Source: Idiomarinaceae bacterium HL-53
GTDB lineage: Bacteria; Pseudomonadota; Gammaproteobacteria; Enterobacterales; Alteromonadaceae
Assembly: GCA_001458075.1 (NCBI GenBank)
Contig: LN899469.1
Location: 1,400,659-1,464,658, forward strand
Reading direction: 5' to 3'
Length of the DNA: 64,000 bases
Every line of letters begins with the position of its first letter. Positions within the stretch are counted from its first letter, which is position 1. The notes beneath the pieces are model-generated. The model saw only the letters and a program-made list of their open reading frames with translations, was not told the origin of the DNA and ran no database searches. Shown one piece after another: positions 45,026-55,283 of this stretch. The translations under genes and the position numbers were made by a program.

Positions 45026-45042
45026 TTGGCACTTGTTATGCA
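45026..45042 (+). promoter_or_regulatory. Sigma-54 promoter of fliE
   Basis: TTGGCACTTGTTATGCA has GG (45028-45029) and GC (45040-45041) ten bases apart, matching -24/-12. It is expected to be used by FlrC and drives the fliE-flhB cluster. Confidence 0.85.
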
Positions 45043-45043
45043 T

Positions 45044-45102
45044 AAAACCTCTTATCGATGCGTTGTCAGAAGATTGACGCTAGTTTGATAAGAGGTTTTT
45101 TT
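45044..45102 (+). promoter_or_regulatory. Leader hairpin covering the fliE ribosome site
   Basis: A 13-bp perfect stem (45044-45056 with 45087-45099) encloses a 30-base loop containing a further partial stem. A seven-T run reaches 45102, just before the fliE ATG (45103). The AAGAGG ribosome site lies inside the stem, so the structure could act as an intrinsic attenuator, a ribosome-site block, or both. Confidence 0.65.
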
Positions 45103-45468
45103 ATGAATGTAACGAACAACCCACTCATGGCTGACATGCAAGCGATGCTTGCAGATATGCGTGCGTCTCAGCAAGCAACCTCCCAACAAATTACGCCACT
45201 TCCCGGTCAGCAAGTGCAACCTGCAGAATTAGGTAACCATGCACGCGCCGACTTCGGTGCCATGCTGAAAGGCGCAATAGATAACGTCAATGGCCTTGCA
45301 TTGGAAACCGGTGAGCTCAGAACCCGCATGGAAATGGGCGATCCGAATGTATCACTGGCGGAAGTGATGATTTCCTCACAGAAATCGAGCATTGCGTTTG
45401 AAGCAGCCGTGCAAGTTCGTAACAAGGTCGTGGAAGCATACGACAAAATCATGAATATGCCGGTGTAG
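45103..45468 (+). CDS. fliE: Flagellar hook-basal body protein FliE
   Basis: A 121-aa linker protein between the MS ring and the rod. The Met at 45103 is preferred over an earlier in-frame start because it follows AAGAGG and gives the usual length. FGAMLKGAIDNVNGL and VMISSQKSSIAFEAAVQVRN are family-typical. It is the first gene of the flagellar structural cluster. Confidence 0.93.
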   Translation: MNVTNNPLMADMQAMLADMRASQQATSQQITPLPGQQVQPAELGNHARADFGAMLKGAIDNVNGLALETGELRTRMEMGDPNVSLAEVMISSQKSSIAFEAAVQVRNKVVEAYDKIMNMPV

Positions 45469-45492
45469 GCTTAGGGTAAAGAGGATATAGCA

Positions 45493-47202
45493 ATGGCTGA
45501 GTCAACCGATTTAATGGTCACCGACAACGAATCCTTCTCCGGTGGAAAAGATAACTCGAGATCAGAAGAGCAGAAATCTGGTTTCATGGGCGCGTTGGCA
45601 AATATTGATGTGATGCGTCAAGTTATTATTGTATTGGCACTCGCGATTTGTTTAGCCATTGCAGTGTTTATCATGTTGTGGGCACAAGAGCCGGAAATGC
45701 GACCACTCGGTACGATGCAGACTGACCAAATGGTTGAAACGCTTGATTTTCTTGATGCAAACCAACACGACTACAAAGTTGAAGGCAATACCGTATTTGT
45801 CCTGACTAAAGACTTCGATGCCATTCGCTTGCAGATGACGCGTCAAGGCGTACAAGCGATGCAAGAGTCAACGGGTGATGAAATTCTGATGCAAGACCCC
45901 GGTTTTGGGGTAAGCCAACGCTTGGAAGCTGAGCGCTTAAAGCACTCTCGCGAGCAACAGTTGGCAAGAACCATTGAAGAAATGCAGTCAATCAATAAAG
46001 CGCGGGTTTTACTTGCCATTCCGCGTGAAAACGTATTTACACGTCGTGAACGTCCACCCAGTGCAAGTGTGATGGTGAACTCTCGTCGTCCTCAACTGCG
46101 CCCAGAAGAAATTGATTCGATTGTCGACCTTGTTGCTTCTGCTGTTCCAGAATTAGAAACTTCGCAAGTGACGGTGACTGACCAAAACGGACGTTTACTG
46201 CATTCAGGTTCACAGAATGGCATGTCGGCTATGGCTCGCCGTGAGTATGAACTAGAGCGTCAACGAGAAAGCGAATATTTAGACAAGATAGATTCGATTT
46301 TGTCACCTGTGGTGGGCTACGGAAATTACACAGCCCAGGTCGACGTGACAATGGATTTCACACAGTTAGAGCAAACACAGCGTTCTTTTAACCCGGATTT
46401 ACCTGCTGTACGCAGTGAAATGATTATTGAAGACAACTCAGTAGGCGGATCGACCGCAGGAATTCCTGGTGCACTTACGAACCAGCCGCCATTAGAATCT
46501 GATATTCCGGAAGAGGCGACGGGTGGCAGTGCAGGCCGCGCTACGCCAGGTCGGAATCATCGCGAGGAGACCCGCAATTACGAGTTAGATACAACGATTA
46601 GCCATACACGCCAGCAAACCGGTGTGTTAGACAGGTTGAGTGTTTCTGTAGCACTTGATCACAAGCAAACCGTTAATGAAAATGGCGAGACTGTGCGTGT
46701 TCCATTTACGGAAGAAGAAATGGTTTCTATTCGACGGATGCTGCAAGGCGGGCTAGGCTTTAATGTAAACCGAGGCGACGCACTCGAAGTGGTCAGTTTT
46801 GGCTTCCTCCATGAGCCGCTTGAGGTAGATACTGCGGTTGCGTGGTGGGAAGAGGCATGGGTTTGGCGAGCACTTCGTATCGTCGTCGGTGGTTTGGTGA
46901 TTATCGTCTTGTTAATGACGGTTGTGCGACCCATGATGCGTAAACTTATTAATCCGGACGATGGCGCGGACAACGAACTCGATCAGTTACTTATGCAAGA
47001 TCAAGATCTTGGCGATGAAACCATTGATATGTTGAGTCAGCAGTTTGACAGCGAGTCGATCGGTTTCGCGCCAGATGGTACTCTGAAGCTACCGGATTTG
47101 CATAAAGATGAAGATTTATTAAAAGCAGTACGAGCGCTCGTGGCGAATGAGCCTGAGCTTTCCTCTCAAGTTGTTAAAGCGTGGTTGAACGAAGATGCCT
47201 GA
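45493..47202 (+). CDS. fliF: Flagellar MS-ring protein FliF
   Basis: This 569-aa membrane ring protein is the base on which the flagellum is built. It has two membrane helices: near residues 33-55 (VIIVLALAICLAIAVFIML) and near 460-480. Ring-building domains lie between, including ARVLLAIPRENVF and ASVMVNSRRP. The C-terminal tail after the second helix binds FliG. It overlaps fliG by 8 bp. Confidence 0.95.
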   Translation: MAESTDLMVTDNESFSGGKDNSRSEEQKSGFMGALANIDVMRQVIIVLALAICLAIAVFIMLWAQEPEMRPLGTMQTDQMVETLDFLDANQHDYKVEGNTVFVLTKDFDAIRLQMTRQGVQAMQESTGDEILMQDPGFGVSQRLEAERLKHSREQQLARTIEEMQSINKARVLLAIPRENVFTRRERPPSASVMVNSRRPQLRPEEIDSIVDLVASAVPELETSQVTVTDQNGRLLHSGSQNGMSAMARREYELERQRESEYLDKIDSILSPVVGYGNYTAQVDVTMDFTQLEQTQRSFNPDLPAVRSEMIIEDNSVGGSTAGIPGALTNQPPLESDIPEEATGGSAGRATPGRNHREETRNYELDTTISHTRQQTGVLDRLSVSVALDHKQTVNENGETVRVPFTEEEMVSIRRMLQGGLGFNVNRGDALEVVSFGFLHEPLEVDTAVAWWEEAWVWRALRIVVGGLVIIVLLMTVVRPMMRKLINPDDGADNELDQLLMQDQDLGDETIDMLSQQFDSESIGFAPDGTLKLPDLHKDEDLLKAVRALVANEPELSSQVVKAWLNEDA

Positions 47203-48259
47203 TACAATGCAAGCGATGCCGCAAGCGGCGGGACGCGAACAGAAAAAGCCAGGATTTGACGTACACCGATTAGACGGTGTTGAGAAAGCTGCAATTTTGC
47301 TTCTAAGCTTGTCAGAAGAAGATGCCGCACAGATTCTAAAGCACCTCGAACCAAAACAGGTTCAGCGTGTGGGTATGGCCATGGCGGGTTTAGAAGAATT
47401 TAGTCAAGAGAAGGTGAATGCGGTTCACAATCTATTCTTGGATGATATTCAGAAGTTCACAACGATTGGCTTCAAGTCTGAAGAGTTCGTACGCAAAGCT
47501 CTAACAGCTGCACTCGGTGAAGACAAAGCTGGAAACCTGATCGAACAGATCGTGATGGGCAGCGGAGCACGTGGCTTAGATTCACTGAAATGGATGGACT
47601 CGAAGCAAGTCGCGACGATTATCCGCAACGAGCACCCGCAGATTCAAACCATTGTTTTGTCTTACTTAGATCCTGAACAGTCAGCTGAAATTATGTCTCA
47701 ATTCAGTGATAAAGTGCGCCTCGATCTGATGATGCGCATCGCGAATCTTGAGGAAGTTCAACCAGCTGCGTTGCAAGAATTGAACGAGATCATGGAGAAG
47801 CAGTTTGCAGGCCAGTCGGGTGCGCAGGCAGCGAAAATGGGCGGCTTAAAAGCGGCTGCCGATATTATGAACTACCTGGACAACAGTGTCGAAGCTCCAC
47901 TTATGGACGCGATTCGCGAACAGGACGAGGAAATGGGTCAACAAATCCAAGACCTCATGTTTGTGTTCGAGAACTTGGTGGACGTGGACGATCGTGGTAT
48001 TCAACGCTTGTTGCGTGAAGTGGAAGGTGAAACACTGCAGCGTGCGCTGAAAGGCACGGAAGAGAAGATCCGCGAGAAGTTCTTCAAGAACATGTCGAAG
48101 CGTGCTGCCGATTTGTTGCGAGATGACCTAGAAGCAATGGGGCCGGTACGTATTGTTGATGCTGAGCAAGCACAGAAAGATATTTTGGCCACGGCAAGAC
48201 GTTTGGCCGATGCAGGTGAAATTATGCTCGGTGCCGGCGGCGGCGATCAATTTGTTTAA
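47195..48259 (+). CDS. fliG: Flagellar motor switch protein FliG
   Basis: A 354-aa rotor protein that couples the stator force to rotation. N-terminal domain binds FliF; the middle segment EHPQIQTIVLSYLDPEQ (near residue 147) carries the EHPQ motif and the C-terminal part the torque helix with charged residues (DDRGIQRLLREVE). The ATG overlaps fliF. Confidence 0.95.
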   Translation: MPDTMQAMPQAAGREQKKPGFDVHRLDGVEKAAILLLSLSEEDAAQILKHLEPKQVQRVGMAMAGLEEFSQEKVNAVHNLFLDDIQKFTTIGFKSEEFVRKALTAALGEDKAGNLIEQIVMGSGARGLDSLKWMDSKQVATIIRNEHPQIQTIVLSYLDPEQSAEIMSQFSDKVRLDLMMRIANLEEVQPAALQELNEIMEKQFAGQSGAQAAKMGGLKAAADIMNYLDNSVEAPLMDAIREQDEEMGQQIQDLMFVFENLVDVDDRGIQRLLREVEGETLQRALKGTEEKIREKFFKNMSKRAADLLRDDLEAMGPVRIVDAEQAQKDILATARRLADAGEIMLGAGGGDQFV

Positions 48260-48273
48260 TTGAGTAGTAGCAA

Positions 48274-49044
48274 ATGACTGACGATTCACTAAAAGCATGG
48301 CCATTACCCGACATTACTGAAGCTCGGGACGAGGTGGAGGAACACCGGAACGCGTTGAATATGCGCGTGCCATGGCAATATGAGCCACCTGAAGCCGATG
48401 CTGATGATGAGTTAGAACTGGAACCCAGACAAGGTATTTCTGCGGAAGCATTGGAAGAGTTGCGTGAAGCGGCTCGGCAAGAAGGCTTTGCTGAAGGCCG
48501 CCAAGAGGGAATTGAAGCCGGACACAAAGAAGGCTTTGAGGCTGGATTCGCGGCTGGTGAAGAGCAAGGTCGAAAAGAAGGTGAAGAAGCCGCGCAAGCG
48601 CAGCTAGAAAAATTACAGAACGACTTATCCTCGCAATGGGAAACAATGCTTGAAAGCCTGCGTAATCCGGTTCAAGAAGTCGAGCAAGCGCTTGAAACCC
48701 AGCTGCTGCACTTAACTAAAGCACTTGCCAAAGCTGTGTGCTGGAGTGAAGTAAAGCAAAACGAAGAGGTTATTCGAGAAACGATGAAACGCTCTCTCGC
48801 CGAGCTGGGTATGACGTCTAAGCGCGTAGAAATTTACGTGAACGAAAACGATATGCACGTGATTGACTCGATGTGGGACGAAAAAACGCGTCAGGAAAAG
48901 GGCTGGTTTGTGTACCCTGATCCGAATATTTCCCAAGGGGGATGCAAAATTCAAACACCCTTGGTCGACATTGATGCAACTCTAGAAACCAGAATGCAGG
49001 AAGTTTTCGATGGTTTACTTCGGGGTCAAAAAGGTGACTCATGA
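48274..49044 (+). CDS. fliH: Flagellar export ATPase regulator FliH
   Basis: A 256-aa protein that holds FliI at the export gate. Gly-spaced repeats of the GxxxG type ([18 protein letters not shown]) near residues 68-100 are a family mark, followed by a V/A/E-rich C-terminal domain. The stop overlaps fliI by four bases (ATGA). Confidence 0.9.
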   Translation: MTDDSLKAWPLPDITEARDEVEEHRNALNMRVPWQYEPPEADADDELELEPRQGISAEALEELREAARQEGFAEGRQEGIEAGHKEGFEAGFAAGEEQGRKEGEEAAQAQLEKLQNDLSSQWETMLESLRNPVQEVEQALETQLLHLTKALAKAVCWSEVKQNEEVIRETMKRSLAELGMTSKRVEIYVNENDMHVIDSMWDEKTRQEKGWFVYPDPNISQGGCKIQTPLVDIDATLETRMQEVFDGLLRGQKGDS

Positions 49045-50366
49045 GCCTGGCAGATAAGCTCGAAAAACATGTACAACGCGTTCATCCTGCACGCGCACAA
49101 GTTGCGGGGCATTTAACCCGCGTCGTTGGGCTTACTTTTGAAGCTGTCGGCGTGCGCGCTGCAATCGGTGCTATTTGCGGAGTAGAAACCGTACAAGGTG
49201 AAGTGACTGCTGAAGTCGTGGGATTCGACGACGAAATTATCTATCTTATGCCTCATGACGATGCGCACGGTGTTTTGCCAGGCGCGCGCGTTCGACCTTT
49301 GTCTAAAACCGCGGGTATTCCATTGGGTATGGAATTACTCGGCCGTGTAATAGATGGCTCTGGTAATCCACTCGATGGGTTGGGCCCTGTGATTACCCAG
49401 CAACACGGTTTAAGCGAACGCCAAAAAATGAATCCATTGATTCGTCGGCCAATTCGAGAGCCTCTCGATGTGGGAGTTACAGCGATCAATGGTTTGGTAA
49501 CTGTAGGGCAAGGACAGCGTATGGGTCTGTTTGCCGGCTCCGGGGTGGGTAAGAGTGTACTCATGGGGATGATGACTCGAGGTACCACCGCCGATGTGAT
49601 TGTCGTTGGATTGATAGGCGAGCGAGGTCGAGAGGTTAAGGAATTCATTGAGGACATTCTGGGTGAAGATGGGCGTGAACGCTCGGTAGTGGTCGCAGCG
49701 CCTGCGGATCAGTCACCATTGATGCGTTTACGCGGTTGTGAAACCGCGGCGCAAATTGCTGAATATTTTCGTGATCAAGGCCTGAATGTATTGCTCTTGA
49801 TGGATTCGTTAACACGTTATGCAATGGCTCAGCGGGAAATAGCCTTGGCGATTGGTGAACCCCCTGCAACCAAAGGTTACCCACCGAGTGTGTTCGCCAA
49901 ACTGCCAGCGTTGGTAGAGCGTGCCGGGAATGGTGGGCCAGGACAAGGCTCAATAACTGCGTTCTACACGGTATTAACTGAAGGCGATGATTTACAAGAT
50001 CCGATTGCAGACTCTGCGCGTGCTATTCTCGATGGCCACATTGTGCTCTCGCGCGCATTGGCAGAAGCAGGTCATTACCCCGCGATTGACGTGGAGTCGT
50101 CGGTGAGCCGAGTGATGCCACAAGTCGTGAGCGCAGAACATCTCAAAAATGCGATGGCAATTAAGCAGCTTTATTCGACTTACCAACGGAGTCGAGATTT
50201 AATTTCAATTGGAGCATACACGAAAGGCTCCGATCCTCGTATCGATCGTTCAATTCAAATGATGCCGCTCATGGAGCGATACCTGCAACAGGGAATGAAA
50301 GATGTGTCTCCTTATGATGACTGCGTGACCGTACTTGGGCAACTCGCGCAACAGGCGCGCGGTTAA
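49041..50366 (+). CDS. fliI: Flagellum-specific ATPase FliI
   Basis: A 441-aa ATPase of the flagellar type III export apparatus, related to F1 beta. Walker A GSGVGKS near residue 170, Walker B region [11 protein letters not shown], and the conserved [22 protein letters not shown] are present. It starts inside fliH. Confidence 0.96.
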   Translation: MSLADKLEKHVQRVHPARAQVAGHLTRVVGLTFEAVGVRAAIGAICGVETVQGEVTAEVVGFDDEIIYLMPHDDAHGVLPGARVRPLSKTAGIPLGMELLGRVIDGSGNPLDGLGPVITQQHGLSERQKMNPLIRRPIREPLDVGVTAINGLVTVGQGQRMGLFAGSGVGKSVLMGMMTRGTTADVIVVGLIGERGREVKEFIEDILGEDGRERSVVVAAPADQSPLMRLRGCETAAQIAEYFRDQGLNVLLLMDSLTRYAMAQREIALAIGEPPATKGYPPSVFAKLPALVERAGNGGPGQGSITAFYTVLTEGDDLQDPIADSARAILDGHIVLSRALAEAGHYPAIDVESSVSRVMPQVVSAEHLKNAMAIKQLYSTYQRSRDLISIGAYTKGSDPRIDRSIQMMPLMERYLQQGMKDVSPYDDCVTVLGQLAQQARG

Positions 50367-50374
50367 GGGCAGCT

Positions 50375-50824
50375 ATGCAAAATAACGCGCTTAAATTGGT
50401 GTTAGAGATGGAGCAGAGAAAGGAGCGCGAAGCCGCGCATGAGTTCGGTAATGCTCGACACCAATTCACATTGCAGCAGCGACGCTTGGAGGGTTTGAGC
50501 CATTATCGGCAAGATTACCTGAATCAAGCCAACGCGCGTGCGCAACAGGGTTTAGGCTCTTCTACGTTTGGTCAATATCATGCCTTCGTTGGCAAGCTTG
50601 ATGAGGGAATAGGCCAACAACAAAAGCAACTAGAACGAATTCGCAGCCATGTCGAGCAACTGAAGCAAAAGTGGATGGCCCAACAACAACGGCGTAAAGC
50701 CGTAGAAATGCTCATTCAGAAACGTGAGCAAGAAACTAATCAATTACGTGCTCGTCAAGAGCAGCGCACTTCCGATGAGTTTGCAATGCAAGGTTTCTTG
50801 CGAAGAATACGCGAAAAATCTTAA
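50375..50824 (+). CDS. fliJ: Flagellar export chaperone FliJ
   Basis: A 149-aa, highly charged coiled-coil protein that couples FliI to the export gate. Almost the whole chain is helix with Gln/Arg/Glu repeats. Size and position after fliI fit; sequence alone is weakly diagnostic. Confidence 0.85.
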   Translation: MQNNALKLVLEMEQRKEREAAHEFGNARHQFTLQQRRLEGLSHYRQDYLNQANARAQQGLGSSTFGQYHAFVGKLDEGIGQQQKQLERIRSHVEQLKQKWMAQQQRRKAVEMLIQKREQETNQLRARQEQRTSDEFAMQGFLRRIREKS

Positions 50825-50827
50825 AAC

Positions 50828-50844
50828 AGGCACAAATATTGCTA
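50828..50844 (+). promoter_or_regulatory. Sigma-54 promoter upstream of fliK
   Basis: GGCACAAATATTGC at 50829-50842 has GG and GC ten bases apart and the TTGC of a -12 box. It lies in the fliJ-fliK gap, 56 bases before the fliK ATG. Confidence 0.65.
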
Positions 50845-50899
50845 GCTTGATACAAGAAGCGATGTAAATCGCAATTTTAACGAGCTTGGGTGTAACTAT

Positions 50900-52885
50900 A
50901 TGCAAACCGTGACTGTCACCACTACGCAGCTGAATCAGAAGCAACCTGCTAATGTGCAGGGGCCAAGCATTGATAATGAGCGCTCCGCGGTAGAATTTGA
51001 GCAAGCATTGGAGCAAGAATCACAGCGTTCAAATGATTCCCGGCAAGAAGCGAGCGATGCGGCAAAAGTTGCCGCTCAATCGAGTCAGCAAGATGCTTCG
51101 GCTCGACAAACGCGGGCTAATGATGAACCTTCCCCACAGGCGCGTCGAGATTCTGACACTTCTGAAGAGAAAGTGTCGGAGAAGCCCTACGCGTCTGCAG
51201 AAACGAATGACGAAATGGCTCCGACTCGTGATAAAAAGGCGCCGGAGGCTGCGAAAGAAGAGCAAACACAAGACTGGCATGGCTTTCTAGAGTCTGTTTA
51301 CGGCCGTTTGCAAGCGGAGAAAAATGAGAATAGCGATGACAATGAAGGTCAGAAGCGTAGGATTTTAAAGTTAGACGATTTGCCACTTTACCATGGTGGC
51401 CCAGTTGATGATGACGCCACTCGGGTGATCAAGTTTGCAGTTGAGAAAGATGAAGAAGGTCCGGGTGTTAAGTTCTTAGAACCCAAAGGTGCGACATTAG
51501 CGAGTGCGCTTAATGATGATAATGCCGGGCTCTCGTCGTCGGAAACATCTGAGCAATGGGCTGCACTTGTTTCTAAGTTAGCTAATGGCGAAGTGCTCAG
51601 CGAAGATGAGCAAGCGTTAGTGAATGACATGCTTGTGCAACTCGAAGCCTTGGTGGAAAAGCTCGCAGATGGAGATGCGACAGGTGAAGTTCCGAAATTG
51701 AATTTAGCGGCGCTTAACGAGGGTGAGCAGAATTTACTAGCTCAGTTTCGTGAGCTTTTCTCCTCAATTGAGGTTGCAGGTATTCATTTAGAAAATAATG
51801 AAATAGTGCCGTTAGAGCTAGAAGCGCTCGCCGCACAATTCCGCGAATTGCTAAATGCTAATGATTTTGAACAGTTAGAGTCTGCGAGTATGCTTGCGCA
51901 ATTGAAATTAAGTGCAGCAGAGTCAAATGAGCTGGTGACAGCACTTCGAGATTTTGCCAACGGCGACGACAAAGCGCTGCGAGCATTGTTAGCTCAGAGC
52001 GAGCTCTCGCAGTTAGAACAACAACAATTGACCGAAGCGCTGGCCCAACAGCTGTCGCAAGGTAAACGGTTAGACGCAAACCCACAAGCTCTCGCAGAGC
52101 AAGTGGTCGTGACTGTTGCACCGAAAGAGAATAATGTGGTGAAGGCGTTACAGCGTTCAGTCGAGCAGTTTCGTGAAATGTTGAGTGGCATGGATAGCAC
52201 GTCATCGACATCAGATTCAGAGGCTGTCGAGGGCGATGAGGCTCGCGCTATCGTAGGACGTATGGTTGACTTATTTGCCCAGTTGAGTGGCGCTGAAACC
52301 AACAAGCAAAATCCTGTGTCGATTACTCCGGGTATTGTATCGAGTGCTTCGGTAGCTAATGCGCAACTCAATTTGAATTCTGCAGCAACGGCGGCCCTAC
52401 AACAACAAGCGCCACAGCAAACTGCGGTTGAACAAGCACGACAAATTCAGCAGCATATCGATCTATTTGGGCCCCAAGCACCTGCGCAACTGCGTGAGCA
52501 AGTGATGGTGATGGTTAATAATCGACATCAATATGCTGAAATGCGACTCGACCCATCTGAGTTAGGAAAGCTACAAATAAGAATTCAGATGAACAACGAG
52601 AACCAAGCGACTGTGCAATTTACTGTGAATTCTCCGCAAGCTCGGGAAGCAGTAGAGCAAGCATTACCGAAACTTCGTGATATGCTTGAGCAACAGGGCT
52701 TGCAGCTTGCAGATACCGACGTTCGAGAAGAGCGAGAACAGCAGTTTGCCGGTCGTGAAGGGCAGGGAAATGGCGCCGCAGGTGTAAATTCAGAGAGTTC
52801 AGATGCTGAACCGAACGAACTCACCAACACATCGCGCCCCCAAATTATTGATGCAGATTTAGGACGAGTAGACTACTACGCTTAA
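50900..52885 (+). CDS. fliK: Flagellar hook-length control protein FliK
   Basis: This 661-aa secreted ruler protein has a long, low-complexity, Gln/Glu/Ser-rich N-terminal part and a compact C-terminal substrate-switch domain (about 525-615). The latter contains AEMRLDPSELGKLQIRIQMN, the family signature. It contacts FlhB to stop hook growth. It has its own sigma-54 element. Confidence 0.9.
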   Translation: MQTVTVTTTQLNQKQPANVQGPSIDNERSAVEFEQALEQESQRSNDSRQEASDAAKVAAQSSQQDASARQTRANDEPSPQARRDSDTSEEKVSEKPYASAETNDEMAPTRDKKAPEAAKEEQTQDWHGFLESVYGRLQAEKNENSDDNEGQKRRILKLDDLPLYHGGPVDDDATRVIKFAVEKDEEGPGVKFLEPKGATLASALNDDNAGLSSSETSEQWAALVSKLANGEVLSEDEQALVNDMLVQLEALVEKLADGDATGEVPKLNLAALNEGEQNLLAQFRELFSSIEVAGIHLENNEIVPLELEALAAQFRELLNANDFEQLESASMLAQLKLSAAESNELVTALRDFANGDDKALRALLAQSELSQLEQQQLTEALAQQLSQGKRLDANPQALAEQVVVTVAPKENNVVKALQRSVEQFREMLSGMDSTSSTSDSEAVEGDEARAIVGRMVDLFAQLSGAETNKQNPVSITPGIVSSASVANAQLNLNSAATAALQQQAPQQTAVEQARQIQQHIDLFGPQAPAQLREQVMVMVNNRHQYAEMRLDPSELGKLQIRIQMNNENQATVQFTVNSPQAREAVEQALPKLRDMLEQQGLQLADTDVREEREQQFAGREGQGNGAAGVNSESSDAEPNELTNTSRPQIIDADLGRVDYYA

Positions 52886-52915
52886 CGAAGATTAAGCGAG
52901 TCTAGGAGAGAGAAA

Positions 52916-53437
52916 ATGGCAGCAGAACCAGAAAACGAAGAACAACAAGGCGCCGAGGAAGAAAAAGGCTCCAAGAAAATGCTGTTTATTATTATTGGCG
53001 GCGTCGTGCTGTTGCTGGCAGCTATTGCAGTGGTAGTCATGGTGTTTATGGGCGGCGATGACGAAGGTGGAAGTGGGAGTGGCGCTGCTGAAGTTTCTAT
53101 GATGGGAGCCGCAGCTGGTAACGCCTATTATGTCGCACTGCCTAGACCGTTTATTTTCAATATTCCGGGCCAGCAGCGAGATCGGCTTGTGCAAATTACG
53201 GTGCAACTCATGGTTCGCGGAAGCCGCAACGAAGAACTTGCGCGCCAAAATATTCCGGCAATTGAGGGAGTATTACACCGTACTTTTTCGTCTTCTACCG
53301 CTGAAAGCCTGCAAACCAGCGATGGAAGAACGCAGTTAAGAGAGGCCGCATTAAATGTGGTGCGTAATGAGCTACAAGGACTTACTGGAAGCCCAGTCGT
53401 TGAAGAAGTGTTGTTTACTGGCTTCGTGATGCAATAG
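52916..53437 (+). CDS. fliL: Flagellar basal body protein FliL
   Basis: A 173-aa inner-membrane protein near the stator that supports motor torque. It has an acidic cytoplasmic N-terminus, one membrane helix (about 22-44) and a periplasmic domain with YYVALPRPFIFNI and the C-terminal VEEVLFTGFVMQ. GGAGAGAG lies before the ATG. Confidence 0.92.
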   Translation: MAAEPENEEQQGAEEEKGSKKMLFIIIGGVVLLLAAIAVVVMVFMGGDDEGGSGSGAAEVSMMGAAAGNAYYVALPRPFIFNIPGQQRDRLVQITVQLMVRGSRNEELARQNIPAIEGVLHRTFSSSTAESLQTSDGRTQLREAALNVVRNELQGLTGSPVVEEVLFTGFVMQ

Positions 53438-53448
53438 GTGAAACCACT

Positions 53449-54528
53449 ATGGCTGTAAGTGATCTGTTATCACAAGACGAAATTGATGCGCTCCTCCATG
53501 GTGTCGATGACGTAGAAGAAGAGGATACAGAAAGTTCTGAGCGAGCGGCAGACGCCGTAGACTTTGACTTCTCCTCGCAAGACCGCATTGTGCGCGGTCG
53601 TATGCCAACACTTGAGATTGTGAACGAGCGCTTTGCTCGCCACATGAGAATTAGCTTATTCAACATGATGCGCCGCAGCGCCGAAGTGTCGATTAATGGC
53701 GTACAAATGATTAAGTTCGGTGAGTATGTGCATACGCTATTCGTGCCTACAAGCTTGAACATGGTGCGTTTCCGTCCACTGAAGGGAACCGGTTTGATTA
53801 CCATGGAAGCGCGCCTGGTATTTATTCTTGTAGATAATTTCTTTGGCGGCGATGGTCGCTATCATGCGAAAATTGAAGGCCGAGAATTTACACCGACCGA
53901 AAGACGCATTATTCAAATGCTCTTAAAGCTGATTTTTGAAGACTATAAAGAGGCTTGGGCACCCGTTATGGATGTCGGTTTCGAATATTTAGATTCGGAA
54001 GTGAACCCATCTATGGCAAACATTGTGAGCCCTACTGAGGTGATCGTTATTAGCTCGTTCCATATTGAGCTAGACGGTGGTGGTGGCGACTTCCACGTAG
54101 CTTTACCTTACTCTATGTTAGAGCCGATTCGTGAACTGCTGGACGCCGGTGTACAGAGCGATAAGGAAGATACGGATTTACGCTGGAGCAAAGCGTTGCG
54201 TGATGAAATTATGGATGTACCGGTCGATCTTCGCGCGAAACTTTGTGAAACCGAACTCTCACTGCGCGAAGTAATGGATTTGGAAGCTGGCGATATTATT
54301 CCAATTGATATGCCAGAAAACCTTACGGTGTATATCGAAGATTTACCGACCTTCCGTGGCAAGTTAGGTCGCTCACGAGATAACTTGGCAATTCAAGTTG
54401 CGTCGAAGATTCCTCGCCCAGAAACCGTGAAGTCGGACATTCATATGTTGACTCGCGGTGGCAGAAGAATTGGTGGTGACGCTGAGTTGCAAGAGTTGGA
54501 AAAAGATTTTGACCCGAAAGCACGCTAA
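53449..54528 (+). CDS. fliM: Flagellar motor switch protein FliM
   Basis: A 359-aa C-ring protein that binds phospho-CheY through its N-terminal motif LLSQDEIDALLHG (residues 5-17). The middle CheC-like domain has GTGLITMEARL and the C-terminal SpoA domain ends with the FliN-like fold. It follows fliL by 11 bases. Confidence 0.95.
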   Translation: MAVSDLLSQDEIDALLHGVDDVEEEDTESSERAADAVDFDFSSQDRIVRGRMPTLEIVNERFARHMRISLFNMMRRSAEVSINGVQMIKFGEYVHTLFVPTSLNMVRFRPLKGTGLITMEARLVFILVDNFFGGDGRYHAKIEGREFTPTERRIIQMLLKLIFEDYKEAWAPVMDVGFEYLDSEVNPSMANIVSPTEVIVISSFHIELDGGGGDFHVALPYSMLEPIRELLDAGVQSDKEDTDLRWSKALRDEIMDVPVDLRAKLCETELSLREVMDLEAGDIIPIDMPENLTVYIEDLPTFRGKLGRSRDNLAIQVASKIPRPETVKSDIHMLTRGGRRIGGDAELQELEKDFDPKAR

Positions 54529-54546
54529 GGCTGCGAGGAGAGAGAG

Positions 54547-54975
54547 ATGGCAGACGATACCGATAAAAGAGATGACAACGACGATTTAGATGATTGGGAA
54601 GCCGCACTTGCAGAGCAGGCAGCAGCCGAAGGCGATGATGTGGAAGAAGAAAGTGGTGTGCGTACAGCTGAGCTTGAAGAGCTGGCCGACAAGCCTGCGC
54701 CTTCGACGGAAGAGTCGAGAAAGCTAGATGCCATTCTCGATATTCCGGTCACGATTTCAATGGAAGTAGGGCGCAGCCAAATTAGTATTCGTAACTTACT
54801 GCAATTGAACCAAGGCTCGGTAGTAGAGCTTGAGCGGATTGCAGGTGAGCCTCTCGACGTGCTTGTGAATGGTACGCTCATTGCGCACGGAGAAGTAGTT
54901 GTGGTGAATGATAAATTTGGGATAAGGTTAACGGACGTCATTAGTCAAATCGAGCGAATTCGGAAACTAAAATAA
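54547..54975 (+). CDS. fliN: Flagellar motor switch protein FliN
   Basis: A 142-aa C-ring protein: acidic N-terminal tail (about 60 residues) and a SpoA domain with LDIPVTISMEVGRSQISIRN and ERIAGEPLDVLVNGTLIAHG. The stop overlaps fliO by one base. Confidence 0.95.
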   Translation: MADDTDKRDDNDDLDDWEAALAEQAAAEGDDVEEESGVRTAELEELADKPAPSTEESRKLDAILDIPVTISMEVGRSQISIRNLLQLNQGSVVELERIAGEPLDVLVNGTLIAHGEVVVVNDKFGIRLTDVISQIERIRKLK

Positions 54976-55283
54976 TGTCCCAAAATGAAGTTGCGAGCGG
55001 AGTACCGGTGATTGGTTGGAGCGATATTGGTACCACGCTCGTTATGCTTGTAATTGTTCTCGGGCTAATTCTAGCCCTCGCATGGATGGCGAAGAAATTT
55101 CGATTGGGTGTGCCGCGAGGCTACGGTAACATGCAAGTACTGTCGCAACTCTCGCTCGGGCAGAAGGAAAGAATTATTGCGGTGCGCGTTGGCCAAGATA
55201 ATCTTTTACTCGGGGTTACAGCCCAACAGGTGCATTTAATCAAAGCACTGCCCGACGATTTTCACCAGGAAAACGGTGCATGA
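54975..55283 (+). CDS. fliO: Flagellar biosynthesis protein FliO
   Basis: A 102-aa protein with one membrane helix (about 18-38) and a short cytoplasmic domain. It helps assembly of the FliP ring of the export gate. The assignment rests on size, topology and position between fliN and fliP. The stop overlaps fliP (ATGA). Confidence 0.85.
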   Translation: MSQNEVASGVPVIGWSDIGTTLVMLVIVLGLILALAWMAKKFRLGVPRGYGNMQVLSQLSLGQKERIIAVRVGQDNLLLGVTAQQVHLIKALPDDFHQENGA

